A stretch of DNA of 64,000 nt from Brachyspira pilosicoli (GTDB lineage: Bacteria; Spirochaetota; Brachyspiria; Brachyspirales; Brachyspiraceae). Positions 1-7,949 of this stretch are shown here, one piece after another. The stretch is taken from contig NZ_JAWLPU010000001.1 of the NCBI RefSeq assembly GCF_036997485.1, forward strand, positions 744,001-808,000, written 5' to 3'. Both the position numbers and the translations under genes were made by a program. How positions within the stretch are numbered: position 1 is the stretch's first letter; every line of letters starts with the position of its first letter. The notes under the pieces were generated by a model. It was given only the letters and a program-made list of their open reading frames with translations, did no database searches and was not told the DNA's origin.

Positions 1-1
1 T

Positions 2-331
2 TTAAATGGTTTTATAACAAAATACGGCGGATTTAATAATAGCCTTGTAAAAACTTTAGATGATTTCACTTCTATGTATTATGGAAATTATATTAATGGA
101 CAGGCTGATACTTCTTTATCTGTATTTTACGCTAAATATGCTATGAAAAATATTAACTTTGTTGCTTCTTATGTTGATAATTATAGAATGAGACCTATCT
201 ATTACAGATTCCAAAATAAAATTTATGAAGATGTTAATGATATAGCAGATGTTCCTGTTGGAATACCGCCTGAAGTAAAAAAATTAAATAAAAATAATAA
301 CCAAACTGCTGCTGCTGAAAATAATCAGTAA
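2..331 (+). CDS. C-terminal end of an unrecognised protein (5' end outside window)
   Basis: The frame is open from base 2 to a TAA at 329-331, so this is the last ~109 residues of a gene that begins before the window. The visible part is rich in Tyr, Asn and Asp and ends in a low-complexity Asn/Gln/Ala tail. No membrane segment or known motif is visible. A strong hairpin terminator follows within 25 bases, so this is the end of a transcription unit. The internal ATG at 74 is not needed as a start. Function unknown. Confidence 0.7.
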   Translation, partial: LNGFITKYGGFNNSLVKTLDDFTSMYYGNYINGQADTSLSVFYAKYAMKNINFVASYVDNYRMRPIYYRFQNKIYEDVNDIADVPVGIPPEVKKLNKNNNQTAAAENNQ

Positions 332-353
332 CATTAATAATTTTGTAATATTT

Positions 354-386
354 AAGAGAGGCTATAATAGAGCCTCTCTTTTTATA
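354..386 (+). terminator. Rho-independent terminator after the first partial gene
   Basis: AAGAGAGGCT (354-363) and AGCCTCTCTT (371-380) form a perfect 10-bp stem with a 7-nt loop, followed by a T-rich run. It lies just after the stop at 331 and upstream of purM. Confidence 0.85.
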
Positions 387-544
387 TATCATCGATACAT
401 TTTTTAGCGTATAACATAAAATATATATGCATTATCTTAATATAAAATTACATAAATAAAATAAAAAATTATGCTTGTACTATAAATATTTTTTGTTATA
501 CTTAAGAGCATCTCAATCTATAATATAAAAAAGGAATAAATTTT

Positions 545-1555
545 ATGTCTGTTTCTTATGAAGAAAGCGGTGTAAGCAGAGAAGAAGGTTATAAAGCCGT
601 ATCTCTTATGAAAGAAGTAGTTGCTAAAACTATGAACAACAATGTATTAAACAACATTGGAAGTTTTGGGGCTATGTATGAACTTGGTAAATATAATAAC
701 CCTGTTTTGGTATCTGGCACTGACGGAGTGGGCACCAAATTAGAGATTGCATTCTCTATAAAAAAATATGATACTGTTGGAATTGATGCTGTAGCTATGT
801 GTGTTAATGATGTTCTTTGTCATGGAGCTAAGCCTATTTTCTTTTTGGATTATCTTGCTTGCGGAAAACTTAACAGTGAAACCGCTGCTTTAATAGTAAA
901 AGGAATAGCTGATGGGTGCTACGATGCTGGTGCTGCTTTGATTGGAGGGGAAACTGCTGAGATGCCAGGTTTTTACAAAGAAGGCGATTATGATATTGCT
1001 GGTTTTTGTGTGGGTGTTGTTGAAAAAGACAATATTATAGACGGAAGTAAAGTTAAAGAAGATGATGTTATATTAGGTATAGCTTCTTCTGGTTTTCACA
1101 GTAATGGTTTTTCACTTATAAGAAAATTAGTAAGAGATTATAATGCTACATTTGAAGATAAAAAAATCGGTGAAGTACTGCTTACTCCTACTAAAATATA
1201 TGTTAAGCCTATTCTTAAATTATTAGAAAAATATAATATTAAGGGTATGGCTCATATTACAGGGGGAGGATTAATAGAAAATGTTCCAAGAGCTTTCAAA
1301 AAAGATTATAAGGCTGTAATAAATAAAAATAGTTTTAATACGCCTGAAATATTTAAGTATATTCAGTATCTTGGAAACATAAAAGAAGAAGAGATGTATA
1401 ATACTTTTAATATGGGTATTGGTTTTGTAATTATTGTTGATAAAAATGAAAAAAATAGTATTATAAATGAATTAAAAGAAATGAAAGAAACTGTTTATGA
1501 AATAGGACATATAGAAAAAAATAATGGAGAAAACAGCGGAATATGTTTAATATAG
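545..1555 (+). CDS. purM: Phosphoribosylformylglycinamidine cyclo-ligase (AIR synthetase)
   Basis: PurM closes the imidazole ring in de novo purine synthesis, turning FGAM into AIR with ATP in the cytoplasm. The 336-aa length is normal for the family. Visible motifs are GTDGVGTK (about 58-65), GGETAEMPG (about 134-142) and the SSGFHSNG segment in the second half, all typical of the PurM/SelD ATP-binding fold. The ATG at 545 has an AAGGA ribosome site about nine bases upstream. The gene overlaps purN by 13 bases, so the two consecutive-pathway enzymes are almost certainly co-transcribed and translationally coupled. The 150 bases upstream are AT-rich with no obvious riboswitch. Confidence 0.96.
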   Translation: MSVSYEESGVSREEGYKAVSLMKEVVAKTMNNNVLNNIGSFGAMYELGKYNNPVLVSGTDGVGTKLEIAFSIKKYDTVGIDAVAMCVNDVLCHGAKPIFFLDYLACGKLNSETAALIVKGIADGCYDAGAALIGGETAEMPGFYKEGDYDIAGFCVGVVEKDNIIDGSKVKEDDVILGIASSGFHSNGFSLIRKLVRDYNATFEDKKIGEVLLTPTKIYVKPILKLLEKYNIKGMAHITGGGLIENVPRAFKKDYKAVINKNSFNTPEIFKYIQYLGNIKEEEMYNTFNMGIGFVIIVDKNEKNSIINELKEMKETVYEIGHIEKNNGENSGICLI

Positions 1556-2109
1556 CAGTATTAATTTCTGGAGGCGGAAGCAATTTAAAATCATTGATAG
1601 ATAATCAAAAAGAATACTATAAAATAAATATAGTAATTGCTGATAGAGATTGCGGAGGGTTAAATATTGCTAAAAGTGCTAATATAGATGCAGTTTTAAT
1701 AGATAGAAAAAAATATAAAGAAAAGTTATCAGAAAGAATTTATGAAGAGCTTAAAAAATATAATATTGATTTAATAGTTCTTGCTGGTTATTTATCTATA
1801 GTAGATAGTAATTTTATATCTAAATGGAAAAACAAAATAATAAATATTCACCCATCGCTTTTACCAAAATATGGCGGTAAGGGAATGTATGGAATGAAAG
1901 TTCACGAAGCAGTTATAAAAAATAAAGAAAAAGAATCAGGCTGCACAGTGCATTATGTAACAGAAATGGTAGACGGAGGCGACATCATAATGCAAAACAA
2001 AGTGAATGTATTAGAAGATGATACTCCTGAAATACTTCAAAAGAGGATATTAGTAGAAGAGCATAAAATACTTCCTGCAACTGTTATGAAATTAGCTTCT
2101 GAGAAATAA
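1543..2109 (+). CDS. purN: Phosphoribosylglycinamide formyltransferase
   Basis: PurN transfers a formyl group from 10-formyl-tetrahydrofolate to GAR in purine synthesis. The 188-aa protein has the N-terminal ISGGGSNL loop (about 8-15), the catalytic NIHPSLLP segment (Asn101 and His103) and Asp134 in MVDGGD, matching the Asn-His-Asp triad of the family. It begins inside the 3' end of purM. FolD, which makes the one-carbon donor precursor, is encoded separately at 47055. A fragment of an intergenic repeat follows 10 bases after the stop. Confidence 0.96.
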   Translation: MFNIAVLISGGGSNLKSLIDNQKEYYKINIVIADRDCGGLNIAKSANIDAVLIDRKKYKEKLSERIYEELKKYNIDLIVLAGYLSIVDSNFISKWKNKIINIHPSLLPKYGGKGMYGMKVHEAVIKNKEKESGCTVHYVTEMVDGGDIIMQNKVNVLEDDTPEILQKRILVEEHKILPATVMKLASEK

Positions 2110-2118
2110 TTTTTTTAT

Positions 2119-2147
2119 TCAACTTTTTCCCGCCGCAAAAAGTGCAA
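2119..2147. repeat. Short fragment of GC-rich interspersed repeat (module 2, reversed)
   Basis: AACTTTTTCCCGCCGCAAAA is shared with the copy at 12799 and, reversed, with copies at 10855, 21830, 48140 and 63820. It lies between purN and the convergent dehydrogenase gene. Confidence 0.6.
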
Positions 2148-2244
2148 TTATTAAAACTTTATATCGTAAAAATATATATCAAATATAAAATGACTATAAT
2201 AAATTTTAGCTAAAAATACAGTTTAATATATTTGTTATACTCAA

Positions 2245-3243
2245 TCAATCTTCAAAAACATATCTATAAATTTTTTCAGACAAAGGTATGCCGTTTTTTA
2301 AATAATTTCTATAACAAGCTTCTTTCCTCTCGCCCGGTATTGTTATAGGTTTATTTTCATCTAATGGAGGCTCTTTTCTTATATCGTCTATAAATGACTG
2401 AACAGTATTTAAATAATCTTCATTATATACAAAAGGATCAACTATAAGCATAAATGTTGATAAATCTCTTTTCTTATCCATATCTCCATACATCTTAACC
2501 AAATTATTACAGTAAACATTTCCAATCAAAAGCCCCGTAAAAGCTTCTATCATAGTCATAATGACATAACCCTTAGCACCTCCAAAAGGTACAACATATT
2601 TTATTCTTTTAGGGTCTTCTGTAGGATTTCCATTCTCATCAACTCCCCAATTAATAGGGACTTTTTCATTATTATCGCGGGCAGTAAATATTCTCCCTAA
2701 AGCAACTTCACTAGTAGCCATATCTCCGAGTAAAAAGTCTTTTGCAGCAGGAAAACCATAACTTATAGGATTAGTACCAAAAAAAGCTCTTTTGCCGCCA
2801 TAAGGTATAACTCCAGGATCTGTATTTGCCATTATAAGAGACACCTTTTTTTTATCTATTGCCATTTTATTGTAGTATGATAATGCCCCGCAATGACTAT
2901 TATTCTTTATACCTATTACAGCAATTCCCTGTTTATCTGCAGTCTCTATTGCCCAGTCAGCAGCTTTCTTCATAGCAATATGTCCAAAACCTCCATCTGC
3001 ATCCATTAATGCAAATGAAGGCTTTTTTGCCTCTATGTTAAAATTAGACTTTAAATTTACTCCTCCAGCTTTTATTCTTTTTATATAATGTTCAAGCCTC
3101 AAAACACCATGAGAATGAATACCCCTCACATCAGCATAACATAAAACATCAGCAACAATCTCAGCATCACACTCGCTAACATCTGCTAATACTAATTTTT
3201 TTATCACAGCTTCTTTTAAATCTTTAAAACTAACATTTATCAT
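2245..3243 (-). CDS. Ldh2-family NAD(P)-dependent malate/lactate/ureidoglycolate-type dehydrogenase
   Basis: The protein (332 aa from this start) belongs to the LDH2/MDH2 oxidoreductase family, which uses an unusual NAD(P)-binding fold to reduce 2-oxoacids such as malate, 2,3-diketogulonate or ureidoglycolate. Family features include the RGIHSHGVLRL segment near the N-terminus, NNSHCGAL mid-protein, GTNPISYGFP and a late PFGGAKGY motif. The frame could open at a TTG at 3276, but the ATG at 3243 has a GGA ribosome site and fits the family N-terminus better. Substrate cannot be told from sequence. It sits directly downstream of the tail-chaperone-like gene, where a phage would normally encode its tape measure. 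Confidence 0.85.
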   Translation of the reverse strand: MINVSFKDLKEAVIKKLVLADVSECDAEIVADVLCYADVRGIHSHGVLRLEHYIKRIKAGGVNLKSNFNIEAKKPSFALMDADGGFGHIAMKKAADWAIETADKQGIAVIGIKNNSHCGALSYYNKMAIDKKKVSLIMANTDPGVIPYGGKRAFFGTNPISYGFPAAKDFLLGDMATSEVALGRIFTARDNNEKVPINWGVDENGNPTEDPKRIKYVVPFGGAKGYVIMTMIEAFTGLLIGNVYCNNLVKMYGDMDKKRDLSTFMLIVDPFVYNEDYLNTVQSFIDDIRKEPPLDENKPITIPGERKEACYRNYLKNGIPLSEKIYRYVFED

Positions 3244-3314
3244 AACTTTAATTCCTGCATAATTTTTTATACACAATATTAAAGTTTACATAATATTTAA
3301 TTAATGTCAATATA

Positions 3315-3949
3315 TCATATCTTTTCACGTATCAAACTCTTAAACTTGTAAATAGCATAATTAAGCCCAAGCCTCAAATAATCATCTTCATCATATTTAG
3401 TTAAAACATATCTATCGCTTATTATCTGATACCAAGCCTCAAGTATTATTTTTCCCCAAAAATTAAAAGCAGTGTACAAACTCAAAATTCCTTCTTCCAA
3501 ATAACAAAAATCATTTGGTTTTATATCTCTATTATTAAAAGCATAAGTAACCAAATTATTAATTTCGGCTTGCTCTATAGAAGTTATCTTTATAAAGCCC
3601 GCCTCTCTAACAAAAAACTTTTTATAACCTGTGCAAACTCATTAATATCTTTTGTGCTCCATTTATCAAGCAAGTTTGTAGCCAGCTCATCATTAATCTT
3701 CACATCAAGCCAAACAAATATATCATCATCTGTGTTTTTGTTTTCTTTAGCCTTCACATAATCAAGATTCTCTCTAAAAGTTGGTCTGTTAATGCTTATA
3801 ATGTCTTCATCATTAAACTTTTCTCCCAAAGTAGAGCGGCTATATATTTTTACTGGCATAAGCTCATTATTATCAGCCTCTTTATAAACCGTCTCTTCTA
3901 CAATGTATCTATTAAAAAACTCTTTGCATTTAAAAGTATTTTTTTGCAT
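3315..3949 (-). CDS. Putative phage tail assembly chaperone, long (-1 frameshift) product
   Basis: Reading the 119-codon frame to the slippery heptamer at 3617-3611 and slipping back one base opens a second frame without a stop to 3315, giving a 211-aa fusion. The join reads naturally (KSFL then VREAGFIK), and the downstream frame has no ATG or ribosome site of its own, only a TTG at 3554. Siphoviruses make a short and a long tail chaperone (lambda gpG/gpGT type) by just this kind of slip, with the gene placed between tail tube and tape measure. Placement after the tail tube gene, ignoring the PTS insert, supports the call. The alternative is a plain frameshift mutation in a T6 tract. No recognisable sequence motif confirms the family. 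Confidence 0.55.
3590..3949 (-). CDS. Putative tail assembly chaperone, short (unshifted) product
   Basis: This is the 119-aa zero-frame product. ATG at 3949 has a strong AAGGAG ribosome site. The protein is soluble and charged, with a late helical, Leu-rich part; no catalytic motif is seen. In phages the short form is made in excess over the frameshifted form, and both coat the tape measure during tail assembly. Upstream there is only a weak promoter candidate (TTTACA at 3994-3999, 15-bp spacer, TATAAA at 3973-3978), because the PTS operon terminator at 4452-4489 separates the gene from the rest of the GTA. Identity rests on position and frameshift signal, not on sequence recognition. Confidence 0.55.
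   Translation of the reverse strand: MQKNTFKCKEFFNRYIVEETVYKEADNNELMPVKIYSRSTLGEKFNDEDIISINRPTFRENLDYVKAKENKNTDDDIFVWLDVKINDELATNLLDKWSTKDINEFAQVIKSFLLERRAL
3611..3617 (-). promoter_or_regulatory. Candidate -1 ribosomal frameshift site (T TTT TTG)
   Basis: On the minus strand the heptamer T TTT TTG is in exact X XXY YYZ phase with the 119-codon frame (codons AGT TTT TTG). The zero frame stops 19 bases later; the -1 frame stays open for 98 residues. A purine-rich AGG lies about ten bases upstream and a GC-rich GAGAGGCGGGC follows, both possible stimulators. Confidence 0.6.
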
Positions 3950-4024
3950 TTAATATACTCCTTTTTTACATTTTTATAGTTGATATATTTGATTGTAAAC
4001 ATATAATTTGATTAGGTTTTTATT

Positions 4025-4369
4025 ATGAAGAAATTTTTATTAATATTTTATAGCATTACATTATACTCATATAATACTTTCTTCTTTCCGCTAAATAATT
4101 ATTATACTAATAACTCTATTAATAATAATTTATATTTTAATAAGTATTTTCAAAGCTGTTTTAAAAACATATATAACGATTTATTTCTTTATCAAAATAA
4201 TATTACATCAAGCATTTATTATAACTCTTCTATGATATCAAAAAATTATTTTAACTTTGATTACAAACAAAGTAAACAACCTTACGAATATTCAAACAGC
4301 ACATTTTTATCAAACATGATAATGAAAGAAAAAGACAAATACAATTCATTTTTCAGAAATAAACATTAA
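4025..4369 (+). CDS. Hypothetical small secreted Asn/Tyr-rich protein
   Basis: A 114-aa frame with a plausible signal peptide (MKKFLLIFYSITLYSYN) followed by Asn-, Tyr- and Phe-rich sequence with no recognisable domain. An AGG lies eight bases before the ATG. It is the only plus-strand gene between purN and the region at 24.8 kb, and it ends before a bidirectional terminator. AT-rich composition alone can produce such frames, so it may not be a real gene. Confidence 0.4.
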   Translation: MKKFLLIFYSITLYSYNTFFFPLNNYYTNNSINNNLYFNKYFQSCFKNIYNDLFLYQNNITSSIYYNSSMISKNYFNFDYKQSKQPYEYSNSTFLSNMIMKEKDKYNSFFRNKH

Positions 4370-4451
4370 TTATTATATATAAGAACTTTGTATTTAATAA
4401 AAATTTTATATGTATTGTTAGTAAACTTCTTTGAAATAAAGAAGAAAAAAT

Positions 4452-4489
4452 AAAGCTCCATACTTGATAGTATGAAGCTTTTTATTTTT
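4452..4489. terminator. Bidirectional terminator, end of PTS operon
   Basis: AAAGCT plus CATACT pair with AGTATG plus AGCTTT around a short loop, flanked on both sides by A/T tracts. It serves the minus-strand PTS operon (last stop at 4509) and probably the plus-strand ORF ending at 4369. Confidence 0.75.
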
Positions 4490-4508
4490 CATTATATAAA
4501 CATATAAA

Positions 4509-5327
4509 TTATACTATACCAAAATATGAGCCTATGCAAGACAATATGATTAATACTATTAATATTCTGGTAGTTTTTATACCCTTACCTAAAATCCAGT
4601 ACATTAATAAAAATACTAAAGCAGGCAATAAAGATGGTATAATTCCATCTATATAACTTTGTATACTTTGTTTTGATTCATTTACACCAATTTCAAATGG
4701 TATTGTTATATTTACTATTGAAGCAACCATAGCACCTATAACCATTAATCCTAATATAGAAGCAGATTTTGTAATATCAGATAATATACCAGAATTAGCT
4801 ATATTAGAAAATATTGCAGAACCATATTTAATTCCATATTTTAAGCCATAATATCTAGCCAAAAAAGCAGGCACATTGATTATAAATATAAATGCTAATG
4901 GCCCAACTATGCTTCCGCTATTAGAAAAAGATACAGCAACACCTATAGCAATTGTTAAAAGAGTACCCCAGAAAAATGAATCTCCAATACCAGCCATAGG
5001 GCCCATTAAAGAAGTTCTAACAGCACTAATACTAGATGAATCAAAATCTTTGTTTTTTGAGTTCTCTACTTCCATAGATCTCAAAATTCCCATTAATAAT
5101 GTAACAATATGCGGCGTACATGATACAAATTCAAGATGTCTTTTAAGAGCTTTAGATAATTCTGTCTTATCTTTATACAATCTTTTTAATACAGGAATCA
5201 TAGAAAAACCATACATCAAATTTTGCTGTCTTTCATAATTCCAAGCAGAATCCAATGTACAAGATCTAAAAAATATACTCCAAAATTCTTTTTTATCTAT
5301 TTTAGTTAAATCATTTTTATTTTCCAT
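4509..5327 (-). CDS. PTS mannose/fructose/sorbose-family IID component
   Basis: IID is the second membrane subunit of mannose-class phosphotransferase transporters and works with IIC to move the sugar. The 272-aa protein has the family's opening pattern (KKEFWSIFFRSCTLDSAWNYERQQN), the GPMAGIGDSFFWGTL loop near 115-130 and hydrophobic C-terminal segments. GGATAGTAGGT precedes the ATG. It is last of five closely spaced genes (IIA, IIB, SgcQ-like, IIC, IID). Sugar specificity cannot be read from sequence. Confidence 0.93.
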   Translation of the reverse strand: MENKNDLTKIDKKEFWSIFFRSCTLDSAWNYERQQNLMYGFSMIPVLKRLYKDKTELSKALKRHLEFVSCTPHIVTLLMGILRSMEVENSKNKDFDSSSISAVRTSLMGPMAGIGDSFFWGTLLTIAIGVAVSFSNSGSIVGPLAFIFIINVPAFLARYYGLKYGIKYGSAIFSNIANSGILSDITKSASILGLMVIGAMVASIVNITIPFEIGVNESKQSIQSYIDGIIPSLLPALVFLLMYWILGKGIKTTRILIVLIILSCIGSYFGIV

Positions 5328-5342
5328 ACCTACTATCCTTTA

Positions 5343-6122
5343 TTAAAAATCATCATCATCTACAGAAGCTTCCGTAAGTGAATTTTTATTACTTCTATGA
5401 TAAAACAATATTAAAATAATAACTAAACCAAATAATGTAACACCCAATACAGATATTTTTAGGAATGCAGCCAATAAGAACCCTAATAAAAGATATGGAA
5501 CTAATTCTTTTATTAAAATCATTCTAGCTAACATAGCAAATCCTATTGCAGGAAGTATACCTGCAGCTACATCCATTCCATGAATAATAAACTCTGGTAT
5601 TTTGCTCAATATTTTTTCTATAAAAGGAGTACCTATATAAAAAGAAAATCCAACTAATAATGATAATAAAATTTTATTCCCGATACCCGAAACAAATGCT
5701 ATTATTTCTATTTTTCTATAATCACCCATCTCAGCATATTTATCTGCTAAATGTGCTGCATAAGTTAAAACGAACATCATCATTAAATTATCTAATAATA
5801 AAACTATTGTAGCAACTGGAATAGCTAATGCAACAGAAGCTCCTATTTCACTTCCTGTCAATATAACAAAAGAAGTACCAATTATAGCTCCAGAAGTTAT
5901 ATCCGGAGGATTACTTGCACCTATAGGAACTGCACCTAAAAATATTAACTCTAATAAAGCACCAGTTTTTATTCCTGTCTCCAAATCACCCAAAACAAGT
6001 CCTACAAGCGGAGCCATAATTATAGGTCTATTTATCATTGTAGAACCCATAAAAGAGTGCATATAACCTATAAAAGCAACTATGGTTATTAAAATAGCCT
6101 GCATAAGTAAATTATCATTCAT
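5343..6122 (-). CDS. PTS mannose/fructose/sorbose-family IIC component
   Basis: IIC is the main membrane translocation subunit of the mannose-class PTS. The 259-aa protein is almost wholly hydrophobic, with about seven membrane segments and family features such as GSTMINRPIIMAPLVGLVLGD near the N-terminus (about 26-46) and GAVPIGASNPPD (about 64-75). It lies 15 bases before IID. AAGGTG precedes the ATG. Confidence 0.93.
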   Translation of the reverse strand: MNDNLLMQAILITIVAFIGYMHSFMGSTMINRPIIMAPLVGLVLGDLETGIKTGALLELIFLGAVPIGASNPPDITSGAIIGTSFVILTGSEIGASVALAIPVATIVLLLDNLMMMFVLTYAAHLADKYAEMGDYRKIEIIAFVSGIGNKILLSLLVGFSFYIGTPFIEKILSKIPEFIIHGMDVAAGILPAIGFAMLARMILIKELVPYLLLGFLLAAFLKISVLGVTLFGLVIILILFYHRSNKNSLTEASVDDDDF

Positions 6123-6142
6123 ATAACAACACCTTTATAATA

Positions 6143-6874
6143 TTATCTTAACGTTGAAACAATATTTAATAATTGTTTTACATGTTCAATATCAACATCG
6201 CCGGAATCTTTATAAGTATCTTTAAAATAAGAACCAACTATTGCTGCATCAGCTATGCTAAGCTGTTCAACACAATTTTTATCTGTTAATCCTGCCCCAA
6301 CTATAAGAGGGAAATCTTTTAATATATCTCTAAATTCTTTTATTTTATCAATAGAAGTTTCTTGACCTGTTGCATCTCCAGTAACAACTATGGCATCACA
6401 ACGTTTTTGTGCTATTTCTAAATCTTCTTTCAAAGTTCTTTCAGAAAGATATGGCTGATATTTAAATCTTACGCCGCCAAATATAAAAGCATCACATTCC
6501 TTTCTATACATATCTATAAAAGCCTCATACGTATAATCATCTCTTGGAGTCAAATGCCCTGCTACAGAATCAAACTGTATAAAAGAGGCTTTATATTTAT
6601 TTGCAAGATGAAAACCCATAGCATCGTTATTTAAACAGTTCACACCATATATAATATTAAATTTTGATAAAAGCAAATATTCAAGAACTTGTTCCATTTG
6701 ATAGTAGTTGCCGTAATAATTTTCTACTGTCACAGCATCTATACCAGCTTGTAAATATATATCTATTTCTTTTTTAGCCCTATCTAATACATCTTTGTCA
6801 TTTTCGCCTTTAAGATGAAGCATACCAATAATAGGTTTTTTATTCTTAAATAAATCTAAAACATTCTTTTTCAT
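6143..6874 (-). CDS. BtpA/SgcQ-family TIM-barrel protein
   Basis: A 243-aa cytoplasmic protein of the BtpA/SgcQ family, (beta-alpha)8 barrels often encoded with PTS components, as in the E. coli sgc cluster. The reaction is not established for most members; a role in metabolising the imported phospho-sugar is inferred from the operon. Visible features are the PIIGMLHLKG start, DAVTVENYYG, and the C-terminal VGAGLTDKN and DAAIVGSYFK segments that look like a phosphate-binding barrel end. A TTG at 6880 has better spacing to the AAAGGA overlapping the IIB stop, so it could be the real start two codons earlier. Confidence 0.85.
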   Translation of the reverse strand: MKKNVLDLFKNKKPIIGMLHLKGENDKDVLDRAKKEIDIYLQAGIDAVTVENYYGNYYQMEQVLEYLLLSKFNIIYGVNCLNNDAMGFHLANKYKASFIQFDSVAGHLTPRDDYTYEAFIDMYRKECDAFIFGGVRFKYQPYLSERTLKEDLEIAQKRCDAIVVTGDATGQETSIDKIKEFRDILKDFPLIVGAGLTDKNCVEQLSIADAAIVGSYFKDTYKDSGDVDIEHVKQLLNIVSTLR

Positions 6875-6883
6875 AAACAAAAC

Positions 6884-7351
6884 TTATCCTTTATATAATA
6901 CTTTACTATCTGTAGGAACTTGTCTTATTTCAACTTCAACCGAATCATTATTAATAAGATCTTTTAATAAATCTTCTTCCTGAGGTAATAAATTAACTGC
7001 TTTAGAAATATTTCTAGTACCTTCTCTTGTTTTAGTTCCGCCTAAATTAATACTTTTTATATAAGGAACATTTTTTACTATTTTATATGCATCTTCAACT
7101 GATTCTACAATAATCATTAACTTATACTTATCTGTAACATCTGAATTTAATGCTGCTATAGAATCGTCTATGTTTTTAATTACTAATTTTACACCTTGAG
7201 GTTTGGCCAACTTAATAGAAGTTTTTTTTAATTCATCAGAAGAAACTAAATCATTAGCAACCAATATACAATCTGAATTTAAATTGTTTACCCAAGTAAA
7301 AGCAACTTGACCATGGATTAATCTATGATCCACTCTTAATAAAAGAAACAT
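6884..7351 (-). CDS. PTS mannose/fructose/sorbose-family IIB component
   Basis: IIB passes phosphate from IIA to the incoming sugar. The 155-aa protein starts with the diagnostic RVDHRLIHGQV segment; His13 is the expected phosphorylated residue. Length and C-terminal region are normal for a single-domain IIB. The last codons hold the AAAGGA that probably serves the next gene. It starts nine bases after the IIA stop. Confidence 0.94.
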   Translation of the reverse strand: MFLLLRVDHRLIHGQVAFTWVNNLNSDCILVANDLVSSDELKKTSIKLAKPQGVKLVIKNIDDSIAALNSDVTDKYKLMIIVESVEDAYKIVKNVPYIKSINLGGTKTREGTRNISKAVNLLPQEEDLLKDLINNDSVEVEIRQVPTDSKVLYKG

Positions 7352-7359
7352 ATTACCTC

Positions 7360-7779
7360 CTAAAATTCATCATCTGATAATGTCTTATTAAACTCTTCAT
7401 TACAATATTTAAAAGAATCTTTGCTATCATTAATAGAGTCAGTAATCAAACTTTTTATGTTAGAATAATTATCTTTTTCTAATAATAAAGCAAGCATCAA
7501 AGATAGATTCAATCCTGATATTAAATGCAAATTTGGATATTGATGAAGCTTTTCTAAAAAAGCATTATTTACGCTTCCGCCGTAAATATCTGTTATAACA
7601 ATAACATCATCTTCTTTATATTTTGTTAATAATTCATCGATAGATTTATGAATATCAAAATTTTTATCCACATAGCAACAAAAAGATTCTAAACAATCAA
7701 AATTACCAGATATCATGTTGATTGATTCTTTTATACCAGAAGCAAAATTTCCATGACTAGCCATTATAAATCTAAACAT
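7360..7779 (-). CDS. PTS mannose-family IIA component
   Basis: IIA accepts phosphate from HPr. The 139-aa protein has the family opening with the active His9 in MASHGNFASG and the VIVITDIYGGS segment at about 80-90. It is the first gene of the operon and has a near-consensus promoter upstream. The C-terminus is acidic (SDDEF). IIA and IIB are separate polypeptides here rather than fused as in E. coli ManX. Confidence 0.93.
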   Translation of the reverse strand: MFRFIMASHGNFASGIKESINMISGNFDCLESFCCYVDKNFDIHKSIDELLTKYKEDDVIVITDIYGGSVNNAFLEKLHQYPNLHLISGLNLSLMLALLLEKDNYSNIKSLITDSINDSKDSFKYCNEEFNKTLSDDEF

Positions 7780-7804
7780 ATAAATACACCACAGTTTTTA
7801 CATT

Positions 7805-7833
7805 AGTATAGATTAAATATATTTAATTGTCAA
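7805..7833 (-). promoter_or_regulatory. Near-consensus sigma70-type promoter of the PTS operon
   Basis: On the minus strand TTGACA (7833-7828), a 17-bp spacer and TATACT (7810-7805) lie 26 bases upstream of the IIA start. The operon therefore does not depend on read-through from the GTA tail gene. Confidence 0.8.
7812..7827. promoter_or_regulatory. Perfect 16-bp palindrome in the PTS promoter spacer (candidate operator)
   Basis: ATTAAATATATTTAAT fills nearly the whole interval between -35 and -10. A protein bound here would block RNA polymerase. AT-rich DNA makes such palindromes by chance, but the placement is exact. The regulator is unknown; no regulator gene is linked to the operon. Confidence 0.45.
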
Positions 7834-7949
7834 CATATTATTTAAAATAAATTATAATAGTATTTATGTATATTATAGTTCTTATTTTTTATAATATTAT
7901 GCATGAATATAGTTTTGAAAATTACGTATTTATATAGCTCTAAATCCAT

